Source: Gemmatimonadales bacterium | GTDB taxonomy: Bacteria > Gemmatimonadota > Gemmatimonadetes > Gemmatimonadales > GWC2-71-9 | NCBI GenBank assembly: GCA_013003805.1 | Contig: JABDII010000193.1 | Location: 1 to 14,282, forward strand | Length of the DNA stretch: 14,282 nt | Reading direction: 5' to 3' | Shown: positions 6,856 to 14,282 of the stretch, in pieces | How positions within the stretch are numbered: the stretch's first letter is position 1 | Layout: the number at the start of each line of letters is the position of its first letter | Notes under the pieces: generated by a model | What the model saw: the letters and a program-made list of their open reading frames with translations, nothing else | What the model was told of the DNA's origin: nothing | Databases searched by the model: none | Program-made: the position numbers and the translations under genes

Positions 6856-7359
6856 GTGTCGCTCGCCACACCTATTGCGGAGAGTCTCAAACTCACCGAC
6901 TTCATCATGCAGGTCGTCACCAAGGACCTCACGGATGACGTCGCGCGGCGGCAGGCGCGCGGCGACGAAGGAGCATCCATCGCCTGGGTCATCGGACATT
7001 TGCTGCATTACCGCCACGAGCTTATGAAGATCCTCGGCTCACCCGAGGATGACCCCTTCAAGGAGTTCTCCGGCAGCGCCACCGACGGCATGGACTACCC
7101 GGCCCTCGAAGAGCTCACCAAGAGCTGGGCGGAGGTTTCCCAACGAGTACTCGCGGTGGTCAGTCGAGCGACCGACCAGCAGATCGAGGCGGCGCTTCCC
7201 GCCGATGGTGGCCCCCACGCCGAACGACGGGTGCTGGACACGCTGATCTTCTTCACCTGGCACGAGGCGTATCACATGGGCCAGCTCGGCACGCTCCGGA
7301 AGCAATTCGGCCTCACGGCCACGTCGGACCTGGTCATGGCCGCCGCGGGCAAAGCATAG
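6856..7359 (+). CDS. DinB-fold (DinB/YfiT superfamily) metal-binding protein
   Basis: A 167-residue four-helix-bundle protein of the DinB superfamily, whose characterised members bind a divalent metal through three His; some transfer low-molecular-weight thiols to substrates. The His triad is visible: H48 in WVIGHLLHYRHEL at the end of helix 2, and H136 and H140 in WHEAYHMGQL near the C-terminus. Length and spacing are normal. The start is a GTG, supported by GGGAGGG at 6842-6848, seven bases upstream. It lies 18 bp before lhr on the same strand and is probably co-transcribed with it. This is not the DinB DNA polymerase (Pol IV), despite the family name. The substrate and which thiol it uses, if any, are unknown. 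A second and third member of the fold are at 12648-13199 and 12105-12629. Confidence 0.88.
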   Translation: MSLATPIAESLKLTDFIMQVVTKDLTDDVARRQARGDEGASIAWVIGHLLHYRHELMKILGSPEDDPFKEFSGSATDGMDYPALEELTKSWAEVSQRVLAVVSRATDQQIEAALPADGGPHAERRVLDTLIFFTWHEAYHMGQLGTLRKQFGLTATSDLVMAAAGKA

Positions 7360-7377
7360 CCGGGGACACCTTTCGAG

Positions 7378-10300
7378 ATGCCCCTGTCCGGCTTCCACCC
7401 TGCCGTTGCCAGTTGGTTTGCCGACACCATCGGTGAGCCAACCCCCGCTCAAGAGCGGGGCTGGAAGGCCATACGCCAGCGCCGGAACACCCTCATCGCG
7501 GCTCCGACCGGATCCGGAAAGACCTTCGCGGCCTTCCTCAACGCCCTGGACCAGCTGTTTCGGGAAGGAGTCGAACACGGTCTGGCTGATGAGGTCAGGG
7601 TGGTGTACGTCTCCCCGCTCAAGGCATTGAGCACCGACATTCACAAGAATCTGGTCGAGCCGCGGCAGGGTATAGCGGAGACCGCCCAGGGATTGGGCTT
7701 GGAGCCGGTCGAGATCACGGCAGCGGTCCGCACCGGAGACACGACGGCCTCGGCCCGCGCCGCGATGCTCAAGCGGCCGCCCCACATCGTGGTGACGACG
7801 CCGGAATCGCTCTATCTCCTGCTCACCGCCGAGCGCAGCAGAGAAATGCTTCGCACGGTGCAAACGGTGATCGTGGATGAAATCCACGCCGTCGTTCAAT
7901 CACGGCGGGGCTCGCACCTTGCGCTCAGCCTCGAGCGACTCGAGCACATCACCACCGGCCCACTACAACGGATTGGACTCTCCGCGACCCAGCATCCCAT
8001 CGAGCAGGTGGCGCAATTCCTGGTCGGTGTCGGGCCGGATGGGATAGGCCGCGAGTGCGCCGTCGTCGATGAGGGGCACCGACGTGCGATCGATCTGGCG
8101 CTCGAGCTGCCGGGCTCGCCGCTCGAGGCCGTGATGTCGCACGAGGTGTGGGAGGAGGTGTTCGACCGGCTGGCCCAGCTCATCGAGGAACATCGGGTCA
8201 CGCTCGTCTTCGTGAACACCCGCCGACTTGCCGAACGAGTGGCGCGTGACCTAGAAAAGCGGGTCGGGCAGAATGCGGTGACCGCCCATCATGGGAGTCT
8301 CGCCAAGGAGGCTCGACTCGAGGCCGAACAACGCCTCAAGGAGGGCCGCCTCAAGGCTCTCGTCGCGACGGCATCGCTCGAACTGGGCATCGACATCGGC
8401 TACGTCGACTTAGTGTGCCAACTGGGGTCGCCGCACTGGATCTCGACCCTGCTCCAGCGCGTGGGTCGATCGGGGCACACGATCCACGGAACACCGAAGG
8501 GGAGGCTGTTCCCGCTGACGAGGGACGATCTGGCCGAGTGTGCCGCGCTCATGCGCTCGGTCGGGGACGGAGAACTCGACCGGATCGTGATGCTCGAGCA
8601 GCCGCGCGATGTGCTGGCCCAACAGGTCGTGGCCGAAGCGGCGGCTGAGGACTGGAACGAGGCTGAACTGTACGATTTGTTCCGCCGAGCCTACCCCTAT
8701 CGCGCGCTTGAGCGTGAGGACTTCAGCAACGTCGTCCGAATGGTGGCCGAGGGATTCACCACCCGGCGGGGCCGGCGGGGCGCATTGGTGCATTACGACG
8801 GGGTGAACAAGCAGATCAAGGGCCGCCGAGGCGCCCGCATGTTGGCGATCACTTCGGGCGGGGCGATTCCTGATAACGCGGACTATCGCGTGGTCCTGGA
8901 ACCCGAAGGCACCTTCATCGGAACGCTCAACGAAGACTTCGCCATCGAGAGCATGGCGGGCGACATCTTCCAACTAGGCAATACCTCGTGGCGCATCCTC
9001 CAGATAGGCTCGGGCACCGTGCGGGTTGCGGACGCCAAGGGAGAGCCGCCGAACATCCCGTTCTGGTTCGGCGAGGCACCGGCGCGGAGCGCCGAGCTAT
9101 CGCAGGCGGTCGCTCGGCTCCGAGCCGATATCGACCGACACCTGGACGATCCCGATCGGGCGCTCGCGTGGCTCGAGGAAACGCTCGGGCTCTCACGGTC
9201 CGCCGCGACTCAATTGGTTCACTATCTGGCAGACGCCAAACGGGTGCTCGGAGTCCTCCCGACCCAGGAGACACTGGTCCTCGAACGGTTCTTCGATGAA
9301 TCCGGAGGGATGCAGCTGGTGTTGCACGCCCCGTTCGGCAGCAGAGTGAATCGAGCGTGGGGGTTGGCGCTTCGGAAGAAGTTCTGTCGCTCGTTCAACT
9401 TCGAGCTCCAAGCCGCGGCGACTGAAGAAGGCCTGCTCTTGTCCTTGGGCCCGCAGCATTCGTTCCCGCTGGACGATGTATTCCGGTACCTCCATCCCAA
9501 CACGCTCCGGGATACCCTGATTCAGGCGCTCTTGGACGCGCCGATGTTCCAGACCCGCTGGCGCTGGAATACCACCATATCGCTCGCGGTGCTCCGGCGC
9601 CGCGGGGGGCGGCGGACCCCTGCCCCTCTCCAACGAATGGAGTCGGACGATCTCATGGCGGCAGCCTTCCCCGATGCGGCCGCCTGCCTCGAGAACATCG
9701 CGGGGGACCGGGAGATTCCGGACCATCCCCTGGTGCGGCAGACCGTCGACGATTGCCTGACCGAGGCGATGGACTTGCCAGAGCTGGTGCCAATCATCGA
9801 GCGAATCTTTGCCGGCGATATCGCCTGCGTGTCGCGCGATACGCCGGAGCCTTCGGCGCTGTGTCACGAGATCCTGAACGCGCGTCCGTATGCCTTTCTC
9901 GACGACGCCCCCCTGGAGGAGCGGCGAACGCAGGCGGTCTACACCCGCCGCGCCACCGAGCCATCATCCGCCAAGGACCTCGGCGCCTTGGATCCGGAGG
10001 CTATCGCGCGAGTCCGGGATGAGGCCTGGCCCGAACCGCGAGATCCGGATGAGTTGCACGATGCGCTCATGCAGTGCGGTTTCGTAAGCGCCGCAGAAGG
10101 CGAGACCAGCCGAAAAGAGTCCTGGGCTCCACTGTTCCACGAATTGGCCGCGGCCGGCCGCGCCACCGAGGTCACCACCGGAGGTGAGAACAACGAGCCT
10201 GGGCTCACCTGGTGGGTGGCAACCGAACGCGTACCGGAGTTCGAAGCAATTCATTCCGTGTGCCTAGACCCGCCGGTGACGATCCCGGAGCGATTCCGAA

Positions 10301-11745
10301 AGGAATGGACCCGTTCCGACGCGGCGAAGGAACTCCTCCGTGGCCGGCTCGATGCACTGGGACCAACCACTTCTACGGAGTTGGCATCCTCGCTCGGCCT
10401 TGGGGACTTGGATGTGGAAGCCGCGTTGGTGGCGCTCGAAGTCGACGGCGTGGTGCTCCGGGGCAGCTTCACCGCGAATGCCGGGAAACGCGAGTGGTGC
10501 GAACGCCGGCTCCTGGCACGGATTCACCGATATACCCTCAACCGGCTCCGGGCCGAGATCGAGCCGGTGGCGCCGGCGGATTTCATGCGGTTTCTCTTCG
10601 CCTGGCAGAAGATCGACCCAAACCACCGGGCGACGGGACCGGAGGGACTGGCGGGGATCGTCACCCAACTGGACGGATACGAGTGCGCGGCCGGTGCGTG
10701 GGAGCGCGATGTGCTTCCGTCACGCATGGATGACTACGACCCCGACATGCTCGACACCTTGTCGTTGACTGGACGCGTGATGTGGAGCAGGCTCTCACCA
10801 CCGGCCCGTTCACGCGGCGAGAGCGGACAGGCGGGGCCGGCGGGGGCGGGGGGACCGATCCGGAGCACTCCTATCGCGCTCTTCCTGCGCGAACACGCCG
10901 CGTCTTGGCTCGCGCTTGCACGTCCACGTGATGTGGTGGCCCTCGGCGCGCAGGCGTCCCAGGTGCTCGCGGCGCTCGACCGAAAGGGTGCGGTGTTCTT
11001 CCAGGAGTTGGTGGACGAGGCGGGACTCCTAGCGACGCAGGTGGAGCAGGCCTTGGCGGAGTTGGTGGCGTCGGGTCTGGTCACGTCCGACAGTTTCGCC
11101 GGGCTCAGGGCGTTGCTCACCCCGTCCGACCGCCGGAAACCGCTGCGCGCCGTTGGCCACAAACGCCGGAGAACCACGGCGCCATTCGGAATAGAGTCGG
11201 CGGGGCGCTGGTCACGCATTCGAGCGGAAGCCGGCGATGCGAGCGGCGAGCAGCAGGATGCAACCGAAGCCCAGGCGTGGTCGTTGCTCCGTCGCTACGG
11301 TGTGGTGTTCCGCCGGTTGCTCGCGCGGGAGACCAACCTGGCGCCCTGGCGCGAGCTCACCGCGGTGTACCGCCGTCTCGAAGCGCGGGGCGAGATCCGC
11401 GGCGGGCGGTTCGTCTCAGGAATGAGCGGCGAGCAGTTCGCCTTGCCCGAGGCCGTGGGGCAACTGCGGAAGGTTCGACGAGAGGGCCCCACAGGGCAGC
11501 TCATCGGCATGAGCGCGGCCGACCCGCTCAACCTCACCGGAGTGATTACTCCGGGGCCGAGGGTCGGATCCATTGCGACGAATCGGGTGGCGTATCTCGA
11601 CGGGGTGCCCGTCGCGGCCCAGGATGCGGGGAAGGTCGTAGTGCTCGGCGAGTACGATCCCTCGATGCAACGTGACGTGGAGCGGGCATTGGTGCGGGTC
11701 CGGATGCCGCCAAAGCTCCGAGTGTATCTCGGGAGAGCCGGCTAG
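7378..11745 (+). CDS. lhr: Lhr, full-length large superfamily 2 DNA helicase
   Basis: An ATP-driven 3'-5' DNA translocase/helicase linked to DNA repair. The 1455-aa length is that of full Lhr (core plus C-terminal extension). Motifs: PTPAQERGW (Q-motif-like, 21-29), Walker A A42-PTGSGK-T49, DEIH (167-170), SAT (202-204), and QRVGRSGH (360-367). The core continues with the winged-helix and beta-barrel regions (about 400-850), including GGAIPDNADYRVVLEPEG and GTLNEDFAIES, typical of Lhr. The C-terminal part (about 870-1455) contains the Lhr-CTD winged helices with EWCERRLLARIHRYTLNRLR and FMRFLFAWQK; this region of E. coli Lhr has been reported as a uracil-DNA glycosylase. Residues about 1141-1160 are a Gly/Ala/Pro-rich loop encoded by a G-rich tract. 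The frame is intact. The ATG is 18 bp after the DinB-fold gene without a strong ribosome-binding sequence, so coupling to the upstream gene is possible. The stop shares its bases with that of the convergent gene. Confidence 0.96.
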   Translation: MPLSGFHPAVASWFADTIGEPTPAQERGWKAIRQRRNTLIAAPTGSGKTFAAFLNALDQLFREGVEHGLADEVRVVYVSPLKALSTDIHKNLVEPRQGIAETAQGLGLEPVEITAAVRTGDTTASARAAMLKRPPHIVVTTPESLYLLLTAERSREMLRTVQTVIVDEIHAVVQSRRGSHLALSLERLEHITTGPLQRIGLSATQHPIEQVAQFLVGVGPDGIGRECAVVDEGHRRAIDLALELPGSPLEAVMSHEVWEEVFDRLAQLIEEHRVTLVFVNTRRLAERVARDLEKRVGQNAVTAHHGSLAKEARLEAEQRLKEGRLKALVATASLELGIDIGYVDLVCQLGSPHWISTLLQRVGRSGHTIHGTPKGRLFPLTRDDLAECAALMRSVGDGELDRIVMLEQPRDVLAQQVVAEAAAEDWNEAELYDLFRRAYPYRALEREDFSNVVRMVAEGFTTRRGRRGALVHYDGVNKQIKGRRGARMLAITSGGAIPDNADYRVVLEPEGTFIGTLNEDFAIESMAGDIFQLGNTSWRILQIGSGTVRVADAKGEPPNIPFWFGEAPARSAELSQAVARLRADIDRHLDDPDRALAWLEETLGLSRSAATQLVHYLADAKRVLGVLPTQETLVLERFFDESGGMQLVLHAPFGSRVNRAWGLALRKKFCRSFNFELQAAATEEGLLLSLGPQHSFPLDDVFRYLHPNTLRDTLIQALLDAPMFQTRWRWNTTISLAVLRRRGGRRTPAPLQRMESDDLMAAAFPDAAACLENIAGDREIPDHPLVRQTVDDCLTEAMDLPELVPIIERIFAGDIACVSRDTPEPSALCHEILNARPYAFLDDAPLEERRTQAVYTRRATEPSSAKDLGALDPEAIARVRDEAWPEPRDPDELHDALMQCGFVSAAEGETSRKESWAPLFHELAAAGRATEVTTGGENNEPGLTWWVATERVPEFEAIHSVCLDPPVTIPERFRKEWTRSDAAKELLRGRLDALGPTTSTELASSLGLGDLDVEAALVALEVDGVVLRGSFTANAGKREWCERRLLARIHRYTLNRLRAEIEPVAPADFMRFLFAWQKIDPNHRATGPEGLAGIVTQLDGYECAAGAWERDVLPSRMDDYDPDMLDTLSLTGRVMWSRLSPPARSRGESGQAGPAGAGGPIRSTPIALFLREHAASWLALARPRDVVALGAQASQVLAALDRKGAVFFQELVDEAGLLATQVEQALAELVASGLVTSDSFAGLRALLTPSDRRKPLRAVGHKRRRTTAPFGIESAGRWSRIRAEAGDASGEQQDATEAQAWSLLRRYGVVFRRLLARETNLAPWRELTAVYRRLEARGEIRGGRFVSGMSGEQFALPEAVGQLRKVRREGPTGQLIGMSAADPLNLTGVITPGPRVGSIATNRVAYLDGVPVAAQDAGKVVVLGEYDPSMQRDVERALVRVRMPPKLRVYLGRAG

Positions 11746-12080
11746 GCCCGCTTCGCGTCCCCGATTTCCTCGATCGCCAATTCCGGATGCTGCCGCGGTA
11801 CGGCAACTCGGTACCAGATGAACGGGAACACCGGGTTGGGCAGCCAATAGAGCCAGCCCAGATTTTTCACCGGCGTACGATCCGGTAGGCGGAGATCCAT
11901 CCAAACGTAGAGGAACTTGTAGAAGCAGATGCCGGGAATGTAGTTCGGCGTGAAGGCATCGGTGCGGAGAAACTTCTTCCGTATGTAGAGATTCCCCTCG
12001 AACGGCGTGATGCCCCAGCCGAGCGGGCCCTCCGCGAGCAGGGTCCCGGTGGGGCGGTGGGAGATTCGCACGACGGCCAT
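11742..12080 (-). CDS. Conserved-looking hypothetical protein, 112 aa
   Basis: I do not recognise a named family with confidence. The protein starts MAVVRISHRPTGTLLAEG and is rich in aromatic residues and Pro. Its C-terminal half has LGWLYWLPNPVFPFIWYRVA, then a polar end with HPELAIEEIG. The middle, YIRKKFLRTDAFTP followed by CFYKFLYVW, vaguely recalls the LYFPREDV...CPYKG layout of DUF427 proteins, but the match is too loose to claim. There is no signal peptide and no clear membrane helix, so it is probably cytoplasmic. It lies 24 bp after the YfiT-type gene and is the last of four closely spaced minus-strand genes. Its TAG overlaps the lhr TAG by 4 bp, convergently. A weak AAGG lies just before the ATG. 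Coding is supported by close packing in the operon and by the full-length frame ending exactly at the neighbour. Confidence 0.75.
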   Translation of the reverse strand: MAVVRISHRPTGTLLAEGPLGWGITPFEGNLYIRKKFLRTDAFTPNYIPGICFYKFLYVWMDLRLPDRTPVKNLGWLYWLPNPVFPFIWYRVAVPRQHPELAIEEIGDAKRA

Positions 12081-12104
12081 AGGCCTTACATCACCGCCGT
12101 CCGG

Positions 12105-12629
12105 CTACCACCCCTCCCGCTCGCGCAAGGAGGTGATGTGCGCGATGTGGTGGTCCCCATGCCAGGCATAGAGCGCGAGCATGTCATCGAGGCTGAGGAT
12201 TCCAATTTCGGGATGATCGAGCGTGCGCGCCAAGTCGTCCGGTGTCAGAGATCTGAGCACCGCGACCCAACGCGTGTGAAGCGCCTCCAAGAGATTCAAT
12301 GACACGTCGATCGGCCCAGTCTTCTCGTCGGCCAACTCAGCCCAGCGATCCTCATGGTAGGTACAGATGACCGGCTGGTCTTCCGTGAGCGCCCGCTTGA
12401 ACCGGACGTAGCTGTTGAGATGACTGTCGGGCAGGTGATGCACTACCTGCCGCACGGTCCAGCCGCCCGGACGGTACTGGGTGTCGAGTTGACTCGGGTT
12501 CAGACCAGCGACCGCACTCCGTAAGCGGTGCGGCGTGCTTGCGATCCGGTCGATAGCAGCGTTTCGGCTCTCAGGATCGAATGCATCCGGCTTGGCGAAG
12601 GGGCCGATAGGATAGCGGAGGTCAGCCAT
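12105..12629 (-). CDS. YfiT-type DinB-family metal-dependent transferase/hydrolase
   Basis: A 174-residue protein close in layout to Bacillus subtilis YfiT (BstA), a DinB-fold protein with bacillithiol S-transferase activity in Firmicutes. It opens with LRYPIGPF, the conserved YfiT N-terminus (RYPIGKF-like), and has GGWTVRQVVHHLPDSHLNSY with H65 as the first probable metal ligand, and WHGDHHIAHI near the C-terminus with H157 and H161 as the other two. The ATG has a GGAG sequence about 10 bases upstream. It lies 18 bp after the other DinB-family gene and 24 bp before the hypothetical gene, so all are probably in one transcript. Bacillithiol is known in some non-Firmicutes, but the cofactor in this organism cannot be inferred here, so a thiol-transferase role is by family only. 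Confidence 0.92.
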   Translation of the reverse strand: MADLRYPIGPFAKPDAFDPESRNAAIDRIASTPHRLRSAVAGLNPSQLDTQYRPGGWTVRQVVHHLPDSHLNSYVRFKRALTEDQPVICTYHEDRWAELADEKTGPIDVSLNLLEALHTRWVAVLRSLTPDDLARTLDHPEIGILSLDDMLALYAWHGDHHIAHITSLREREGW

Positions 12630-12647
12630 GAGACTCGGACTCCAGCG

Positions 12648-13199
12648 TCAAAGCGATGACAGGTACCGGGCCTCGAGCACCTTGCGGTGATGGACCTCGT
12701 GGCCGGCAATGATGTAGGGCATCGACCGCGCCGTGAACTCGACGCCGCTGGCGACGCCCCGATTGGCCCACACCTCCGCATCGAAGCCGCAAAACATGGC
12801 GAGAGTGGCCTGGCGCACGGCGGTGAACTCCTCGAGCAACGACGTGAGGGTGCGCCGATCGAAGCACCCGGTCTCGACCCATGCGTCCTGCTCGAGACTC
12901 GGGAGCGGAGTAGCATCCTTCCGCGCAAAGTGGAGCGCCCGCTGCGCGAACACGCGCTCGACATCGATCACATGGCCGATGACTTCTCTCACATTCCACT
13001 TGCCGGGGGCGTAGCGGTATCCCGCCTGCGACTCATCCAGCGCCTCGAGCAATGCTACGGTACCGCCGACCTCGCGAGCAAGGGTCTCGAACACGTCGCC
13101 ATCGGGAACCTGGCGGACGTAGACGCTGTAGTAGGGTGCATGCTCGTCCGTACCAGGGCGAGCCGGGCCGGGGCTCGGTGCCAGCGGAGCTGCACTCAT
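12648..13199 (-). CDS. DinB-family protein, 183 aa
   Basis: A second DinB-fold protein in the same cluster. The His triad is H76 in VREVIGHVIDVERVF, and H167 and H171 in AGHEVHHRKVL near the C-terminus. YAPGKWNVREV (63-73) matches the conserved helix 2 lead-in W-(T/N)-(V/I)-x-E. The first 30 residues are Pro/Ala-rich and lie outside the fold. The frame is open to 13232, but I choose the ATG at 13199 because it overlaps the TGA of the upstream DUF4019 gene as ATGA, the usual translational-coupling arrangement. The YfiT-type gene starts 18 bp after its stop. It is only distantly similar to its neighbour, so these are not a recent tandem duplicate. Function beyond metal binding is unknown. Confidence 0.9.
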   Translation of the reverse strand: MSAAPLAPSPGPARPGTDEHAPYYSVYVRQVPDGDVFETLAREVGGTVALLEALDESQAGYRYAPGKWNVREVIGHVIDVERVFAQRALHFARKDATPLPSLEQDAWVETGCFDRRTLTSLLEEFTAVRQATLAMFCGFDAEVWANRGVASGVEFTARSMPYIIAGHEVHHRKVLEARYLSSL

Positions 13200-13663
13200 G
13201 GCCGCTGCACGAAATAGCCCGCCAGCCGCCACTCCCCATCGGTATCGATCATTTGGGTTACGGTCTCGATCAGCCTGGTGTTGTCGGATGCCCGTATCTC
13301 GTACTGCATCACGACGTACTCACCCTTGGGCGCACCGGGTAATTCGGTCGCGTACTGCGCCCCGAGGAACTGGCGTCCTCCCATGGGCTCGTACGGACCG
13401 CGTGCCTGAACCACCGCAGCCTCCCACTGGTCTTTGGTGACCGCGGCCTTGAAGAAGCTGGCGGCTACGTCCCAGCTTTTCCCGTACTCGGCTGCATCCA
13501 CAATCTCGAGCCAGGCGTCCGCTGCGTGCTTGGCGGCCTCGACCAGCTCCGCCTTCGCGCTATCGGTCATCGCCTTCTCCTGGGCCTCGACCGTAGGCAC
13601 ACCGATGAGACCGATCAGCAGAACCAGAATGAGGCCGAGCCCCGCCCGCATATGCATTCCCAT
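13196..13663 (-). CDS. Secreted DUF4019 domain protein
   Basis: A 155-residue exported protein. Residues 1-27 are a Sec signal peptide (MRAGLGLILVLLIGLIGV core) with a V-E-A cleavage site before Gln28. The mature part matches DUF4019: AADAWLEIVDAAEYGKSWD, FFKAAVTKDQWEAAV, a middle ARGPYEPMGGR, ATELPGAPKGEYVVMQYE, and a final ETVTQMIDTDGEWRLAGYFV. The fold resembles the cystatin/NTF2-like small proteins, and the function of the family is not known. It is the first gene of the four-gene minus-strand cluster. A GGAGGG sequence (complement of 13672-13677) lies 8 bases before the ATG at 13663, favouring it over the internal Met3 and Met5. Its TGA overlaps the next gene's ATG by 4 bp. It is odd that an exported protein is coupled to cytoplasmic DinB-type enzymes. 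Confidence 0.9.
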   Translation of the reverse strand: MGMHMRAGLGLILVLLIGLIGVPTVEAQEKAMTDSAKAELVEAAKHAADAWLEIVDAAEYGKSWDVAASFFKAAVTKDQWEAAVVQARGPYEPMGGRQFLGAQYATELPGAPKGEYVVMQYEIRASDNTRLIETVTQMIDTDGEWRLAGYFVQRP

Positions 13664-13823
13664 CTCGGATTCCCTCCAGGGCAGATTGAGTGTGGAGGCG
13701 CTGTCTCGAGCGCTCTCGCTCTGAGGAAGCTAAGCATCCCCGGCACCTTCGCGCCACAAGGTGGCCCGTACTACTCCGGTGGGTTATGCTACCACTCCCT
13801 CAAGCAATCAGACTCGAAACGCG
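13664..13823. promoter_or_regulatory. Divergent intergenic region between the DUF4019 cluster and the molybdopterin-binding gene
   Basis: This 160 bp gap must hold the promoter of the minus-strand cluster and probably of the plus-strand gene. A TATGCT (13785-13790) could be a plus-strand -10 element, but the bases 17 upstream (TGGCCC) are a poor -35. I found no convincing minus-strand pair and no long inverted repeat. Confidence 0.3.
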
Positions 13824-14282
13824 ATGCAATTCGGCTCACTTCCGCTCGACGACGCACTCGGCCGCACCCTGGCCCACACCGTTCGGGCACCAGGCCTCCG
13901 AACCCTGAAGAAAGGCCACGTCCTCACCGCCGAGGACCTGGCTGATCTACGGACGGCCGGGCTCGAGGATGTCGTGGTAGCTCGACTCGACGCTGATGAC
14001 GTGCCGGAGGACGAGGCTGCGGCCGCCGCAGCGCGGGACTTGGCGGGCCGAAACATCGAGGTGGGTCATGCATTCACCGGTCGAGCGAATCTCAAGGCGG
14101 CGTGTCATGGGCTGGCACTGGTCGATGCCGGGCGAATCGAGCGTCTGAATCGGATCGACGAATCACTGACAGTGGCCACACTGACCTCGTTTGCCCCCGT
14201 TAGCCCTAGCGACCTGGTTGCCACCGTCAAGGTCATTCCTTTTGCCGCCCCACGAGGCGCCATCGAGCAGTGGGCTGAGATC
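13824..14282 (+). CDS. Molybdopterin-binding (MoaB/Mog-type) protein, N-terminal part (runs off the right edge)
   Basis: From the ATG at 13824 the frame is open for 153 codons to the edge with no stop. The protein starts MQFGSLPLDDALGRTLAHTV, then LRTLKKGHVLTAEDLADLR, GLEDVVVARLDADDVPEDEA, HAFTGRANLKAACHGLALVD, ERLNRIDESLTVATL, and LVATVKVIPFAAP. This order is that of the N-terminal MoeA-like region of bacterial molybdopterin-binding proteins, which carry a MoaB/Mog domain further on and sometimes a cytidylyltransferase (MobA/MocA-type) fusion. Such proteins act in molybdenum cofactor assembly in the cytoplasm. The later domains are outside the window, so any fusion cannot be judged. No good ribosome-binding sequence precedes the ATG; an upstream GTG at 13779 is possible but gives a less family-like N-terminus. 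Confidence 0.85.
   Translation, partial: MQFGSLPLDDALGRTLAHTVRAPGLRTLKKGHVLTAEDLADLRTAGLEDVVVARLDADDVPEDEAAAAAARDLAGRNIEVGHAFTGRANLKAACHGLALVDAGRIERLNRIDESLTVATLTSFAPVSPSDLVATVKVIPFAAPRGAIEQWAEI

Noticed and set aside
6582..6992. 136-aa open frame on the minus strand covering the intergenic region and the DinB-fold start
   Set aside because: No family resemblance, and it runs across the terminator-like hairpin and the start of a convincing plus-strand gene.
13200..13232. Longer start for the DinB-family protein upstream of 13199
   Set aside because: The ATGA overlap with the DUF4019 stop makes 13199 the natural start; the extra 11 residues add nothing to the fold.
1..14282. CRISPR array, tRNA, rRNA, insertion sequence, toxin-antitoxin pair or defence island
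   Set aside because: I saw no regularly spaced repeats, no cloverleaf-like sequence, no transposase or integrase, and no paired small toxin/antitoxin genes; all intact genes are chromosomal-type families. A covariance-model search would be the decisive test for RNAs.

Overview
The window is GC-rich bacterial chromosomal DNA from a Gram-negative-type envelope organism: there are lipoprotein and Sec signal peptides, a probable porin start and periplasmic heme c proteins. Dense long antisense open frames, the style of the proteins and the several DinB-fold proteins make a Gemmatimonadota-like or related soil/sediment bacterium my best guess, but no marker gene fixes the taxon. I see no insertion sequence, integrase, phage gene, CRISPR array, tRNA or rRNA. 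The window looks like ordinary chromosome with intact genes.

Layout, left to right. (1) Minus strand: the first 36 codons of a secreted, possibly porin-like protein (109 to 1), preceded by a CPA2 cation/proton antiporter with an extra membrane module and a C-terminal RCK_C domain (2260 to 185). (2) Divergent from the antiporter, on the plus strand: an Fpg/Nei-family DNA glycosylase (2373-3263). (3) Convergent to it, a minus-strand pair: AmrS, the radical SAM member of the AmmeMemoRadiSam group (5317-4223), followed 2 bp later by a class A beta-lactamase-fold lipoprotein (4220-3333). (4) Divergent from amrS, on the plus strand: a secreted two-domain cytochrome P460-like protein with two CXXCH heme c sites (5470-6591) ending at a strong hairpin. 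(5) Plus strand: a DinB-fold protein (6856-7359) and, 18 bp on, a full-length Lhr helicase (7378-11745). (6) Convergent with lhr, a four-gene minus-strand cluster read from 13663 to 11742: secreted DUF4019 protein, DinB-family protein (ATGA overlap), YfiT-type DinB protein, and an unrecognised 112-residue protein whose stop codon lies on the same CTAG as the lhr stop. (7) Plus strand at the right edge: the start of a molybdopterin-binding (MoaB/Mog-type) protein (13824 onward).

How the genes work together: two DNA-maintenance enzymes (Fpg-like and Lhr) are present but not in one operon. Three DinB/YfiT-fold proteins lie within about 6.4 kb, two of them adjacent. The amrS-lactamase pair and the DUF4019-DinB-YfiT-unknown cluster are the units whose joint role is not obvious from known biology. 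I do not see a clear-cut new defence or mobile system. The best leads are these two operons and the tandem P460 protein.
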